Of a DNA stretch of 64,000 bases, positions 33,231 to 43,520 are shown piece by piece (position 1 is the stretch's first letter; each line of letters opens with the position of its first letter). The notes under the pieces are model-generated. The model searched no databases, was not told the DNA's origin, and saw only the letters and a list, made by a program, of their open reading frames with translations. Source of the stretch: Bacillota bacterium (lineage in GTDB: Bacteria; Bacillota; Clostridia; TANB77; UBA1234); contig JAEEHF010000036.1 in the NCBI GenBank assembly GCA_016280725.1, positions 1-64,000 of the forward strand, given 5' to 3'. Both the position numbers and the translations under genes were made by a program.

Positions 33231-36200
33231 TCAAAACCGAATTATTCTCCCAATATCGTTAATTGTTTTATCATCTATATTTAATACCAATTCTTTCTTA
33301 ATTGGTCCACTCACTACGGAAATATGAATTCCATTTGAAGTCTTGGCTAAACTCTTGATTATTGCTTTTAATTCATTAGATTTCTTCTCATCAAAATTTT
33401 GCGGAACTTCTATTTCAATCAAAGGTTTCTTTCCAGCTTTTTGATATTCTCTAATTATAGAAGAAACATTATCCTCGTGTTCCAAAAGAAGTGTAAATCT
33501 TGTGGCAACAACAGATACCTCATCATCTTTTATACTTAGTCGGCCTTCAATAAACACAGTCGACTCATCATAGATAACGTTCATAAATGATCTATATGTT
33601 TTTGGAAAACATATAACTTCAATCTCGCCATTTGTATCTTCGCAAGTAATGAAAGCCATCGTGTCTCCGCTTTTTGTTGTTTTAGTTTTAATTCTAGTAA
33701 TAATACCTATAAAACTAACACTATCACCATCTTTAAATGAGCTTCCTATGTTTCCATCAATCATCTCAGTGTTTTCAAAGTTCAACAAATCTGTACTAGA
33801 AAAATTAGAAAACAAGTGTGACAATCCAAAAAATTTATCTAAAGGATGCCCTGATACATAAACGCCAAGCATTTCTTTCTCCATTGAAAGAATTCTACTT
33901 TGTGGGAATTCATCAACAATAGTATATTTATAGTTTGTTTCTTCATTTTCTTTATTCGTATTATTATCAAAAATACTGAATTGTCCTGAAAGCCTATTTC
34001 TCATGTCATTGCTTATTGTGTCTAAAATATATTCATAAGATAATAATAACGTGTTTCTATTTTTATCTTCTAATGAATCAAATGCGCCCGCAATGATTAA
34101 ACTTTCTATACACCTTCTATTAACATCTTCACCATAAATACGTTTGCAAAAATCAATAAAATCTTTATATCTTCCATTCTTCTTTCGTTCATTTGTTATA
34201 CTATCCACTGCTTGTACACCAACATTTTTAATTGCAGCAAGTCCAAATACAATATCGTTACCATCAACAGTAAACTTGGCAAAACTCTTATTGATGTCTG
34301 GTTTATATATGTTTATATCATGAAGCTTACATTCATTAATATAGTATGTAACCTTATTTTGATTTCCTATAAATGAATTTAACATACTAGCATAGAATTC
34401 TGTAGGATAGTATGTTTTAAGGAATGCTGTTTTATATGCAACTACAGCATAGCATGCGGCATGAGATTTATTAAACGCGTATTTGGCAAACTCTGCCATT
34501 TCATCAAAAATTTTATTTGCTGATTTTTCATCTATTCCATTTCTAACGCACCCAGGAACAACTATATTTCCTTCTTCATCCTCAATGCCATATATAAAGT
34601 TGTCTCGTTCTTTAGCCATAACATCAAGTTTTTTCTTTCCCATGGCGCGTCTTACTAAATCAGCTCTTCCAAGAGAATAACCAGCTAAGCTTTGTACTAT
34701 TTGCATAACTTGCTCTTGATACACCATACAACCATAGGTTACTTCCAAAATTGGTTTTAAACTCTCATGTGTATAAGTTATACATTCCGGATTGTTCTTC
34801 GCTTTAATATATCTTGGAATTTGATCCATAGGTCCTGGTCTATACAAAGAAACTCCCGCTATTAGATCTTCTAATCTATCTGGTTTTAATTCTTTCATGA
34901 AATTAGTCATGCCAGCACTTTCAAATTGGAAAATTCCAGATGAATCACCAATCTGCCATAGTTTAAAAACTTTCTGGTCATTCATATCTTTATCATATAC
35001 TACTTCTTTTCCATGAAGCTTCTTAACTAATTTTTCGGTGTAGTCTATTACTGTTAATGTTCTAAGTCCCAAAAAGTCCATCTTTAATAGACCAAGCTCC
35101 TCTAAGATTGTCATTGTATACTGACATGAAATAATATTATCACCCTTGTATAAAGGAACATATGAATCTACAGGTTCTTTTGTAATAACAACTCCAGCAG
35201 CATGTGTAGAAGCGTGCCTTGGAAGCCCCTCTAACCTTTTCCCAATGTCAATTATTCTTCTAGCATCATTATCTTCTTCATACAAATCTCTAAGTTCTTT
35301 ATTTTGATTTAAAGCGTCTTCTAAAGTAATATGAATGGCCCATGGTATTTTTTTTGCAATACTATCAACTTTAGCATATGGAACATCTAATGCTCGTCCA
35401 ACATCCCTAATAACTTCTTTAGCCGCAAGTGTTCCAAATGTAATAATTTGTGCTACATGATCTTCTCCATATTTTCTACAAACATAGTCAATTACGTCAC
35501 TTCTTTTTTCGTAGCAAAAATCTACATCAAAATCTGGCATACTTACTCTTTCAGGATTTAGAAATCTTTCAAAAATCAAATCATATTTTAGAGGATCAAT
35601 ATCTGTAATACCTATTAAGTATGCGACAAGACTTCCAGCACCACTTCCACGCCCAGGTCCAACAGGAATTCCGTTAGTTTTTGCATAATGTATAAAATCC
35701 CAAACAATTAAAAAGTAATCAACATATCCCATCTGCTTAATTATTTTTAGTTCATATTCGATACGTTCATTAACTCTATTTAAAATTTCACCTTCATATT
35801 CTCTGTATTTAATTCCTTCAATTGTTAACTGCTTTAAATATTCAAAATGATCCATATTATTTGGTGTATCATAATTAGGAAGAATCGTATGACCAAATTC
35901 AAATGAAACATTACATTTATCTGCAATTTTAGAAGTATTTTCTAATGCCTTAGGAATATTCTTAAAGTTTTCATACATCTCTTCTGGAGTTTTAACATAG
36001 AATTCATCACTTCCAAATTTGAATCTATCTAAATCATTCATTTTTTTACCAGTTTGAATGCATAGCAAAACCTCATGACTATAACTATCTTCTCTATTTA
36101 AATAGTGACAATCATTTGTCGCAATCAGTTCTAACCCCATTTCGTTTGCAAGACGAATAAGACCACGATTTGCAACAATCTGGTCATCAATTCCATTACT

Positions 36201-36740
36201 TTGTAATTCTATATAAAAGTTCTCTTTTCCAAAAATATCTACATATCTTTGTGCTAATTTCTTAGCACCTTCATAGTTATTATCAAGTATTGCCTGAGGT
36301 ATGAAACCAAACAAACATGCAGAGGTAGCAATAAGTCCTTCATGATACTTCTCTAAAATTTCAATATCAACTCTTGGCTTGTAATAATAGCCATCTATAA
36401 ATGAACTCGAAACAATCTTTATTAAATTACTATATCCAACATTATTTTTACAAAGGAGTATCATATGTCCAAAACGGTCATCTTTTCCTGGTTCTTTATC
36501 AAATCTACTTCTTGGAGCAACGTAAACCTCGCATCCAATAATAGGCTTAACTCCTTGCTTCATGCATTCCTTATAAAATTCTATCGCACCGTACATTACC
36601 CCATGGTCAGTAATAGCAACGGCCTTCATCCCCGACTCTTTAACTTTAGACACTAAGTCTTTTATTCTATTTGCTCCATCTAACAGGCTGTACTCTGTAT
36701 GAACATGCAAATGAACAAAATCTATAACTTTCTCACTCAA
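33231..36740 (-). CDS. dnaE: DNA polymerase III alpha subunit (DnaE); a +1 shift at CGG 33237-33239 would extend the end to 33203
   Basis: PHP domain FVHLHVHTEYSLLDGANRI; PDFDVDFCYEKR; GPGRGSGAGSLVAYLIGITDIDPL. Confidence 0.96.
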   Translation of the reverse strand: MSEKVIDFVHLHVHTEYSLLDGANRIKDLVSKVKESGMKAVAITDHGVMYGAIEFYKECMKQGVKPIIGCEVYVAPRSRFDKEPGKDDRFGHMILLCKNNVGYSNLIKIVSSSFIDGYYYKPRVDIEILEKYHEGLIATSACLFGFIPQAILDNNYEGAKKLAQRYVDIFGKENFYIELQSNGIDDQIVANRGLIRLANEMGLELIATNDCHYLNREDSYSHEVLLCIQTGKKMNDLDRFKFGSDEFYVKTPEEMYENFKNIPKALENTSKIADKCNVSFEFGHTILPNYDTPNNMDHFEYLKQLTIEGIKYREYEGEILNRVNERIEYELKIIKQMGYVDYFLIVWDFIHYAKTNGIPVGPGRGSGAGSLVAYLIGITDIDPLKYDLIFERFLNPERVSMPDFDVDFCYEKRSDVIDYVCRKYGEDHVAQIITFGTLAAKEVIRDVGRALDVPYAKVDSIAKKIPWAIHITLEDALNQNKELRDLYEEDNDARRIIDIGKRLEGLPRHASTHAAGVVITKEPVDSYVPLYKGDNIISCQYTMTILEELGLLKMDFLGLRTLTVIDYTEKLVKKLHGKEVVYDKDMNDQKVFKLWQIGDSSGIFQFESAGMTNFMKELKPDRLEDLIAGVSLYRPGPMDQIPRYIKAKNNPECITYTHESLKPILEVTYGCMVYQEQVMQIVQSLAGYSLGRADLVRRAMGKKKLDVMAKERDNFIYGIEDEEGNIVVPGCVRNGIDEKSANKIFDEMAEFAKYAFNKSHAACYAVVAYKTAFLKTYYPTEFYASMLNSFIGNQNKVTYYINECKLHDINIYKPDINKSFAKFTVDGNDIVFGLAAIKNVGVQAVDSITNERKKNGRYKDFIDFCKRIYGEDVNRRCIESLIIAGAFDSLEDKNRNTLLLSYEYILDTISNDMRNRLSGQFSIFDNNTNKENEETNYKYTIVDEFPQSRILSMEKEMLGVYVSGHPLDKFFGLSHLFSNFSSTDLLNFENTEMIDGNIGSSFKDGDSVSFIGIITRIKTKTTKSGDTMAFITCEDTNGEIEVICFPKTYRSFMNVIYDESTVFIEGRLSIKDDEVSVVATRFTLLLEHEDNVSSIIREYQKAGKKPLIEIEVPQNFDEKKSNELKAIIKSLAKTSNGIHISVVSGPIKKELVLNIDDKTINDIGRIIRF

Positions 36741-36761
36741 TAGAATCCCTTACCTTATTTA

Positions 36762-37097
36762 TTATAGTCCTTTAGCAATAACTTTTAACAAATCAAAATA
36801 TGTCTGCGTTGACAAATTGTTAGCACACTTCCAAAGCATTGCATCATCAACTATTTCATCATCTTTCATAAAAAGCTTTGTGGCATATAATAAATCATCC
36901 CAATTAACACCATTCAAGCTATCTCTATATTCTACTGAAATCTCTTTTGAAATATTGGAAACCATACAAATACAAAAAGATGTTGCAAACATCAATTTTC
37001 TATCATTATAAAAATCATTTTCATCTATTTCTGAAGTAAAACCGCTCAAGATTTCTAAATATTCTATTATTTTTTGAACTTTTTCGTCCTCACTCAT
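36762..37097 (-). CDS. Hypothetical protein
   Basis: Intact ORF upstream of dnaE. Confidence 0.6.
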   Translation of the reverse strand: MSEDEKVQKIIEYLEILSGFTSEIDENDFYNDRKLMFATSFCICMVSNISKEISVEYRDSLNGVNWDDLLYATKLFMKDDEIVDDAMLWKCANNLSTQTYFDLLKVIAKGL

Positions 37098-37246
37098 AAG
37101 AATTCCCCCTAAACTACCAATATTTGCTATTATTTAGGATTTTATCATACATACTCGTTTATATCAAATTGTTGCTTTTTATATGAATTGGTGCTATACT
37201 TTACGAGCACAAGTTACATAATTCGACATTTGGAGAAATAGTATTT

Positions 37247-39127
37247 ATGAGTAAATTTTTAGATAATATCAACAGTCCTAACGACTTAAAAAATGTTAAT
37301 ATAGACGATTTGCCAGAGTTATGTACAGAAATCAGGGAATTTTTAGTAGATAAAGTATCAAAAACTGGTGGACACTTATCATCGAATCTTGGAGTTGTTG
37401 AGCTTTCAGTTGCCCTTCAATATATATTTGACTCACCAAAAGATAAGATTATCTATGATGTTGGTCACCAATCTTATGTCAACAAAATACTTACTGGTAG
37501 AAAAAATGATTTTGATACCTTAAGACAATTAGATGGATTAAGTGGTTTTCCAAAACCATATGAAAGCGAGCATGATCAATTTATTACTGGTCACAGTTCA
37601 ACTTCTATATCATCAGCAATTGGTATAGCTACTGCAAATTTATTAAAGGGAGATCCTAGTTATACTATTGCCGTTATTGGAGACGGAGCTTTAACAGGTG
37701 GTTTAGCATTTGAAGCACTTAATAACGCCAATAAAAACTTAAATTTAATAGTAGTTTTGAACGACAATCAAATGTCAATCGCGCCAAGCGTTGGAGCACT
37801 TTCTTCTTATTTTAATAAGATACGTTCAGGAAGACTTTATGCAAGTAGTAAGAAAGAAGTTAAATCTATCATCACCAAGATTCCTCTAATTGGAAAACCG
37901 ATCAATTCATTACTTGGAAAAATCAAAAAGGGACTCTTTTATTTGTTCTTACCAAAAGGAGTACTATTTGAACAATTTGGATTTAATTACTTAGGTCCAG
38001 TTGATGGACATGATATAAAATTCTTAACACAAATGCTTGAAAGAGCAAAAACAATGAATAAACCAGTTTTACTACATGTAATGACACAAAAAGGAAGAGG
38101 ATATAAACCAGCAGAAACTAATCCAAACAAGTTTCACGGTATTGGGCCATTTAATAAAGAAACTGGTGAAACATCACCATCTAAACCATCATATTCAAAA
38201 AAATTAGGAGAAATTCTTGTAAAAAGAGCAGAAACTAATAATAAAATTGTTGCAATAACAGCAGCTATGCCAGATGGAACCGGACTTTGTGATTTCAAAA
38301 AACAATTTGCTGATAGATTTTTTGATGTCGGAATTGCAGAAGGACATGCTGTAACATTTGCATCAGGACTTGCAAAGCAAGGATATGTTCCAGTATTTGC
38401 TTGCTACTCAACCTTTTTACAAAGAGCATATGATGAAATTGTTCACGATGTTGCGCTTCAAAATTTGCATGTAATATTTGCAATAGATAGAGCTGGAATT
38501 GTTGGTCAAGATGGTGAAACACATCAAGGTCTATTAGATATTAGTTTTCTATCATCTATTCCAAACCTTACAATACTTGCTCCAAAGGATGGAGAAGAAT
38601 TTGAATCAATGATGGACATAGCTTTAAAGCACAATGGACCTATTGCAATAAGGTATCCTAGAGGATTCTACTCATACAAGATTACAAAATCACCGATAAA
38701 TGTTGTAAAAGTTGGAAAAGCAGAAATAATTAAACCTGGTAAAGATGCTACAATAATCGCTTATGGAAAAATGGTTAAAACAGCAATTGATGTTGGATAC
38801 TTATTAAAAAAACATCACATTGATGCAGAAGTTATAAATGCAAGGTTTATTAAACCATTCGATGAAGCAACAATACTAAAATCAATAAATAAAACAAAGA
38901 ATGTATTTACGATTGAAGATGCATATTTGAATGGAGGATTAGCATCAAGAATGCAAAAGCTATTAGTAAGGAAAAAGATTAATTCATCATATTTCTTTGG
39001 ATATCCAGACGAATTTATTAAACAAGGTGATACTTCTGAAATAGAGAAAAAATACAAACTTGATAAGTTCTCGGTAGCAAACCAAATTGTAAAATGTATA
39101 AAAAATGCAAAAAAGAATCGGAAATAA
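37247..39127 (+). CDS. dxs: 1-deoxy-D-xylulose-5-phosphate synthase; a +1 shift at CGG 39119-39121 would extend the end to 39155
   Basis: TGGHLSSNLGVVELSVAL, AVIGDGALTGGLAFEALNNA, IVGQDGETHQGLLDISFL. Confidence 0.95.
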   Translation: MSKFLDNINSPNDLKNVNIDDLPELCTEIREFLVDKVSKTGGHLSSNLGVVELSVALQYIFDSPKDKIIYDVGHQSYVNKILTGRKNDFDTLRQLDGLSGFPKPYESEHDQFITGHSSTSISSAIGIATANLLKGDPSYTIAVIGDGALTGGLAFEALNNANKNLNLIVVLNDNQMSIAPSVGALSSYFNKIRSGRLYASSKKEVKSIITKIPLIGKPINSLLGKIKKGLFYLFLPKGVLFEQFGFNYLGPVDGHDIKFLTQMLERAKTMNKPVLLHVMTQKGRGYKPAETNPNKFHGIGPFNKETGETSPSKPSYSKKLGEILVKRAETNNKIVAITAAMPDGTGLCDFKKQFADRFFDVGIAEGHAVTFASGLAKQGYVPVFACYSTFLQRAYDEIVHDVALQNLHVIFAIDRAGIVGQDGETHQGLLDISFLSSIPNLTILAPKDGEEFESMMDIALKHNGPIAIRYPRGFYSYKITKSPINVVKVGKAEIIKPGKDATIIAYGKMVKTAIDVGYLLKKHHIDAEVINARFIKPFDEATILKSINKTKNVFTIEDAYLNGGLASRMQKLLVRKKINSSYFFGYPDEFIKQGDTSEIEKKYKLDKFSVANQIVKCIKNAKKNRK

Positions 39128-39156
39128 TAAAAAAGAAATTAACAATGAAGAATAAT

Positions 39157-39188
39157 AAAAAAGGGTGTTCAATTAGAACACCCTTTTT
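39157..39188. terminator. Terminator between dxs and the amidohydrolase
   Basis: AAAAAGGGTGTTC-AATTA-GAACACCCTTTTT. Confidence 0.9.
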
Positions 39189-40433
39189 GCTGTATTTATT
39201 GCTCTTTTCATTACCTCTTTTTCATTTATATCAACAAGTTCTCTTTCTTCCATTATTATTTTTCCGTTAACGATAGTAGTATCTACATCGCTTCCAGAAC
39301 AAGAATAAACAAGCGTAGAATAAACATTATGTAGTGGAACTAAATGTGGCTTATTAATATCAATCAAAATTAAGTCTGCTTTTTTGCCATTTTCAATCGT
39401 TCCAACATATTTATCAATACCTAATGCTTTTGCTGAATTTATTGTGGCCATTTCACAAATTTCTTTGGCCGATAACACATCTGCTCTTTTGTACAGCATC
39501 CTTTGACTATAACCAATGCTTCTCATAACTTCAAACATGTCTAGATTTCCAGCATTTCCAAGTCCCCCTGTACCTAAAGCAATATTAATACCTAAATCTT
39601 TAACGAATTTCAAATCCGGAGCACCAGTTCCAAATTTATAGTTACTAATTGGATTGCTAATTACCGTTGTATTATGTGATCTTAATTCGATAGCATCATA
39701 TTCATCAACCCAAACTACATTTGAAAGCAATGATTTTCCATCAAAGAAACCACCTAATTTCAAATAATCAGTAACTGTTTTACCATATTTATCACTAATA
39801 ACCTTAATGTTATTTTTTGTTTCAAGATAGTTAATTTTTAATAGACAATTATATTTTTTTGCTAATGCTGATACTACTTTTAATTCCTCTAAAGTGTAAT
39901 CCTCCGGATAGTTTAAAGAAATGTAATTATTAAGTAATTCGTTCTTATTTACTTCATTATTCAAATTTAATAATTTGTCTTCATTGAACTCATTAAGTCT
40001 ATATATTACATTTGAAACAAAACCTCTTATTCCAAATTCACTTGCCGCCTTGACTGTAGCTTCCTCATTAAAGTAACTATCACAAAAGCATGTTGTTCCT
40101 GACTTAATCATTTCAGCAAAAGATAATAATGATGCAAAGTAAGTGTCATCTTCGGTGTAATTCTTTTCAGCAGGTAACTCATAATTATTTACCCAATCAT
40201 TTTGTCTAACATCTTCAAAATATCCACGAAAGATAGACATAGCCACTTTAGAATCTGCGTTTATAAAACCTGGCATTAAAATCTTACCGTGTTCCATCGA
40301 TTACTTTATCGGCAGATTTTTCTATGCTCGGCATAACAGATTCGATAGTATCATTTTCTATATAAACATCTCCATTAAAAATGCAGTCTGCCATAGTGAC
40401 AATAAGTGCATTCTTTATGAGAATTGAGCTCAT
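39173..40433 (-). CDS. Amidohydrolase (MTA/SAH deaminase-like) lacking canonical metal ligands; interrupted by a +1 shift at CGG 40287-40289
   Basis: ATG 40433 gives MSSILIKNALIVTMADCIFNGDVYIENDTIESVMPSIEKSADKVIDGT then C|GGT = GKILMPGFINADSK... Confidence 0.8.
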
Positions 40434-40466
40434 CAATTTTCCCCTTTTCTTTTGTAAATAATTTAC

Positions 40467-40802
40467 TTACTCGTGAATATCTTTTAATCCATCACCAATT
40501 ATCTTATAAATATCCGAAAGCATTTCATCAAATTGAACTTCTTTATCAAAAAAATCTTTAACATTTGGATTTGCAACAAGAATTTGATAAAGAGATTGTA
40601 GTTTTTCCATTTTTTCTTTATCTGCTTCTTGTCCTTGCATAAGAAGGCTTTGAACTTCAACTTGCTTATTTCTAAACTCGCTTATTAGTTCTTTACACTC
40701 CTCGTCTTTATAGATTACTTCTTTAATTTTTAAATACTCTTTTACCTCATCAGAGTCTCGAATAATATTAACTAATTCTTTTGCTTTATCATAAGGACTC
40801 AT
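40467..40802 (-). CDS. YlbF/YmcA family protein
   Basis: Helical YlbF-like sequence: AKELVNIIRDSDEVKEYLKIKEVIYKDEECKELISEFRNKQVEVQ. Confidence 0.8.
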   Translation of the reverse strand: MSPYDKAKELVNIIRDSDEVKEYLKIKEVIYKDEECKELISEFRNKQVEVQSLLMQGQEADKEKMEKLQSLYQILVANPNVKDFFDKEVQFDEMLSDIYKIIGDGLKDIHE

Positions 40803-40835
40803 ATAAAAAACACCCTTTCAAATATAATACTTTTA

Positions 40836-41318
40836 CTATTCTTCCCTATCATTGGTTTGAGAATTATCTTCTCTTTTTGGCTTTATTCTTCTACTTTTAA
40901 AGCCCTGTTTATCAAAATTAAATGGTTTTCGTGGATCTTGAGTTGCAAAATGATTTATATCTGCTTCTCTACCTTTACTAGTAAATTGCCTAAAGTTCTT
41001 AACCACAGAATCCAATCTGCTTGAATTATGAAGTGAAACATTTGCAAGAGGATTCTCAGGAACTTGAAGTAAATCATGAACATTTTCCCTTAATCCGCAA
41101 GTTATTGTATTTATTTTGTCACAATTTTCTTTCAATATTTCGTTCACAAAATCAAAGTGAATAGCTTGGTCAAAGTCTCCAATTTTAGGAAATGCAAAAC
41201 CAACATCCGAATTTAGATCCATCTTTGAATTAGAAAATTTATTATATACTCTTGCTATTATGTCTCTAATTTTACTAAAAAAAGGATTATAAGGAACTAG
41301 TCCTGTTTCTTTACTCAA
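40836..41318 (-). CDS. Hypothetical protein
   Basis: Intact ORF in a minus-strand cluster. Confidence 0.65.
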   Translation of the reverse strand: MSKETGLVPYNPFFSKIRDIIARVYNKFSNSKMDLNSDVGFAFPKIGDFDQAIHFDFVNEILKENCDKINTITCGLRENVHDLLQVPENPLANVSLHNSSRLDSVVKNFRQFTSKGREADINHFATQDPRKPFNFDKQGFKSRRIKPKREDNSQTNDREE

Positions 41319-41320
41319 AA

Positions 41321-42064
41321 CTATTCCACCCCTTCCTTTAGTTTCTCTTCAAATAAAAACAGTTCATTTTTTTCAAGAGATTTACATATAGACAAATCTT
41401 TAGAATTAATGTATCCTACATAGCCACCACCATGATCTATTTCATCAAGATTGTATTCATTCAACAGAGTATTTACTGAATCCAAAGATTCATTAAGCCT
41501 TTTTTCTGACAAAAAATCATTTGCTAAGACATCAATATATTCTTTGTCAGAACACAAAAGTCTTGCTATGTCTATTCCTTCGCTATATATAAAATCCTCT
41601 TTATATGATTCCTTTGGTCCGCCATATCTAATAATTGAATATTTATGGAAATTATTAGGTAACGAATCAGATGAAAAATTCTCTGCAATCATAAACTGAG
41701 AACCATTATCTCTTGTTATTAATACATAATCATATGGTATCCAATATCTTTCCATTGGTTTATAAGATATTTTTGATACTTTTTCCCTATATTTCCTTGG
41801 AACAAGTTCAGAATCGGAACGAATATATCTCATATTAGATGTTTCTCTAATTCTTTTTGCATAGTTAAAATACTCATTTGCAAAACTAACATTATCATTA
41901 TATAGCTCATCTTGATTTATAATAGCCATATCTTCCGGGCCAAATACTTTTAGTATTTTTTCTTTCCCGTCATTTTGAAATCTATGCATAATATATTCAT
42001 TTACAAATGGGTTTCTAACTAATTCCGCTTCCGTTTTTTGCTTTTCTATATTTAACTCATCCAT
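41321..42064 (-). CDS. Hypothetical protein
   Basis: Intact ORF in a minus-strand cluster. Confidence 0.65.
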   Translation of the reverse strand: MDELNIEKQKTEAELVRNPFVNEYIMHRFQNDGKEKILKVFGPEDMAIINQDELYNDNVSFANEYFNYAKRIRETSNMRYIRSDSELVPRKYREKVSKISYKPMERYWIPYDYVLITRDNGSQFMIAENFSSDSLPNNFHKYSIIRYGGPKESYKEDFIYSEGIDIARLLCSDKEYIDVLANDFLSEKRLNESLDSVNTLLNEYNLDEIDHGGGYVGYINSKDLSICKSLEKNELFLFEEKLKEGVE

Positions 42065-42149
42065 AAAAGCACCTCATACGTCTAGATTATCACACATTAA
42101 TTGTACCCCAAATACAGAATTCAAGGTATTATGTAACGAAAACTTAATA

Positions 42150-42389
42150 TTACAAGTCTTCGTCAAACTCAACTGTAAGATACCATCCAACGTCACTGCT
42201 TGCTTCTATCTTAGTAATTACGCCATTTTTCGTTTTTAATCTTTTGGAAAGTGGGATATTTGCTGACATTGCAACCGCCGGTTCAATAACATAGTACCAG
42301 CTGGTTGGAAGTGGAAACTCAACAACTTCAACCTTATCTCCCTCTTTTACAAGGTCTGGTCTTTCCATTTTAAATATTAAACTTCTCAT
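42150..42389 (-). CDS. Hypothetical 79-aa protein
   Basis: Intact ORF directly downstream of prfB. Confidence 0.6.
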   Translation of the reverse strand: MRSLIFKMERPDLVKEGDKVEVVEFPLPTSWYYVIEPAVAMSANIPLSKRLKTKNGVITKIEASSDVGWYLTVEFDEDL

Positions 42390-42400
42390 TTGTACCTTCT

Positions 42401-43505
42401 TTACTTAACAATACTTTTTAAATAGCAGTCTATAAATCCGTCTATTTCACCATCCATAACCGCTTCAACATTTCCTACTTCGTAATTTGTTCTGTGATCT
42501 TTAACAAGTGTATATGGGCAAAATACATAGGATCTAATTTGACTTCCCCAAGCTATTTCTCTTTGAATTCCCTTTAAATCTTCGATTTTTTCCTTGTTTT
42601 CTCTTTCTTTTAGTTCTATAAGCTTGGAAATAAGCATTTTCATAGCATATTCTCTGTTTTGTATCTGAGAACGCTGTGTTTGACATGATACTATTATATT
42701 TGTTGGAATATGCGTTATTCTAATAGCAGACTCTGTTTTATTAACATGTTGTCCGCCGGCTCCAGAAGAACGATAAGTATCAACCTTTAAATCCTCTGGA
42801 TTAATGGTTACATTAATAGAATCATCTACCTCTGGAATTACTTCAACTGAGGCAAAAGATGTATGTCTTCTACCTCCAGAATCAAATGGTGAAATTCTAA
42901 CTAATCTATGAACTCCACTCTCACCTTTTAGATATCCATAAGCATACATACCAACAACTCTAAAGGTAACACTTTTTATTCCAGCAACGTCGCCATCTAA
43001 ATAATCAATTTCTTCTAGCTTAAAAGAATTCTTCTCGCACCACATATTATACATTCTGTAAAGCATTTGTGCCCAATCTTGTGACTCTGTTCCACCAGCT
43101 CCGGGATGAATTGTAATAATTGCATTATTTTTATCATGTGGGCCAGATAGCAAGTTTTCTATTTCTAATTTTTCCACAAGCTTATTTATTCTTTTAAAGC
43201 TTTTTATTGATTCTTGGCCTAATTCTTCATCATTTTCCTCATTTGCAAGCTCTATCATAGTTTCTAAATCATCAATTTCGGTTTTTATATGTTCAAATGA
43301 AGTAACCTTCTCCTTAAGTTGTTTTATCTCTTGTAAAACACTATTACTGTGCTCTTGATCATTCCAAAAATCAGAAGAACTAACCTCGCCTTCAAGCGAA
43401 GTTAGTCTCTCTTTCTTTTTGGATATGTCAAAGAGACTCACCCAATTCTGCAATACGATCTTTTAGAGCTTTAAGCTTTGGTAATATCTCTTCAAGTTCT
43501 ATCAC
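42401..43505 (-). CDS. prfB: Peptide chain release factor 2 with canonical programmed +1 frameshift (CTTTGAC, 43427-43433)
   Basis: GTG 43505 gives [28 protein letters not shown]; the +1 frame continues DISKKKERL...; RF2 [18 protein letters not shown]. Confidence 0.95.
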
Positions 43506-43520
43506 TATTGTCACATCCTT

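Noticed and set aside
33141-33233. Open frame-0 extension after the dnaE TGA (THKTNYTQIIEGSHGNACTTVADDISEVISM*), suggesting UGA readthrough or UGA=Trp
   Set aside because: The recN, UDPGP and 103-aa ORFs appear to end naturally at TGA and prfB uses TGA as its frameshift stop; the CGG +1 shift explains the dnaE end better; a 31-codon opening by chance is possible
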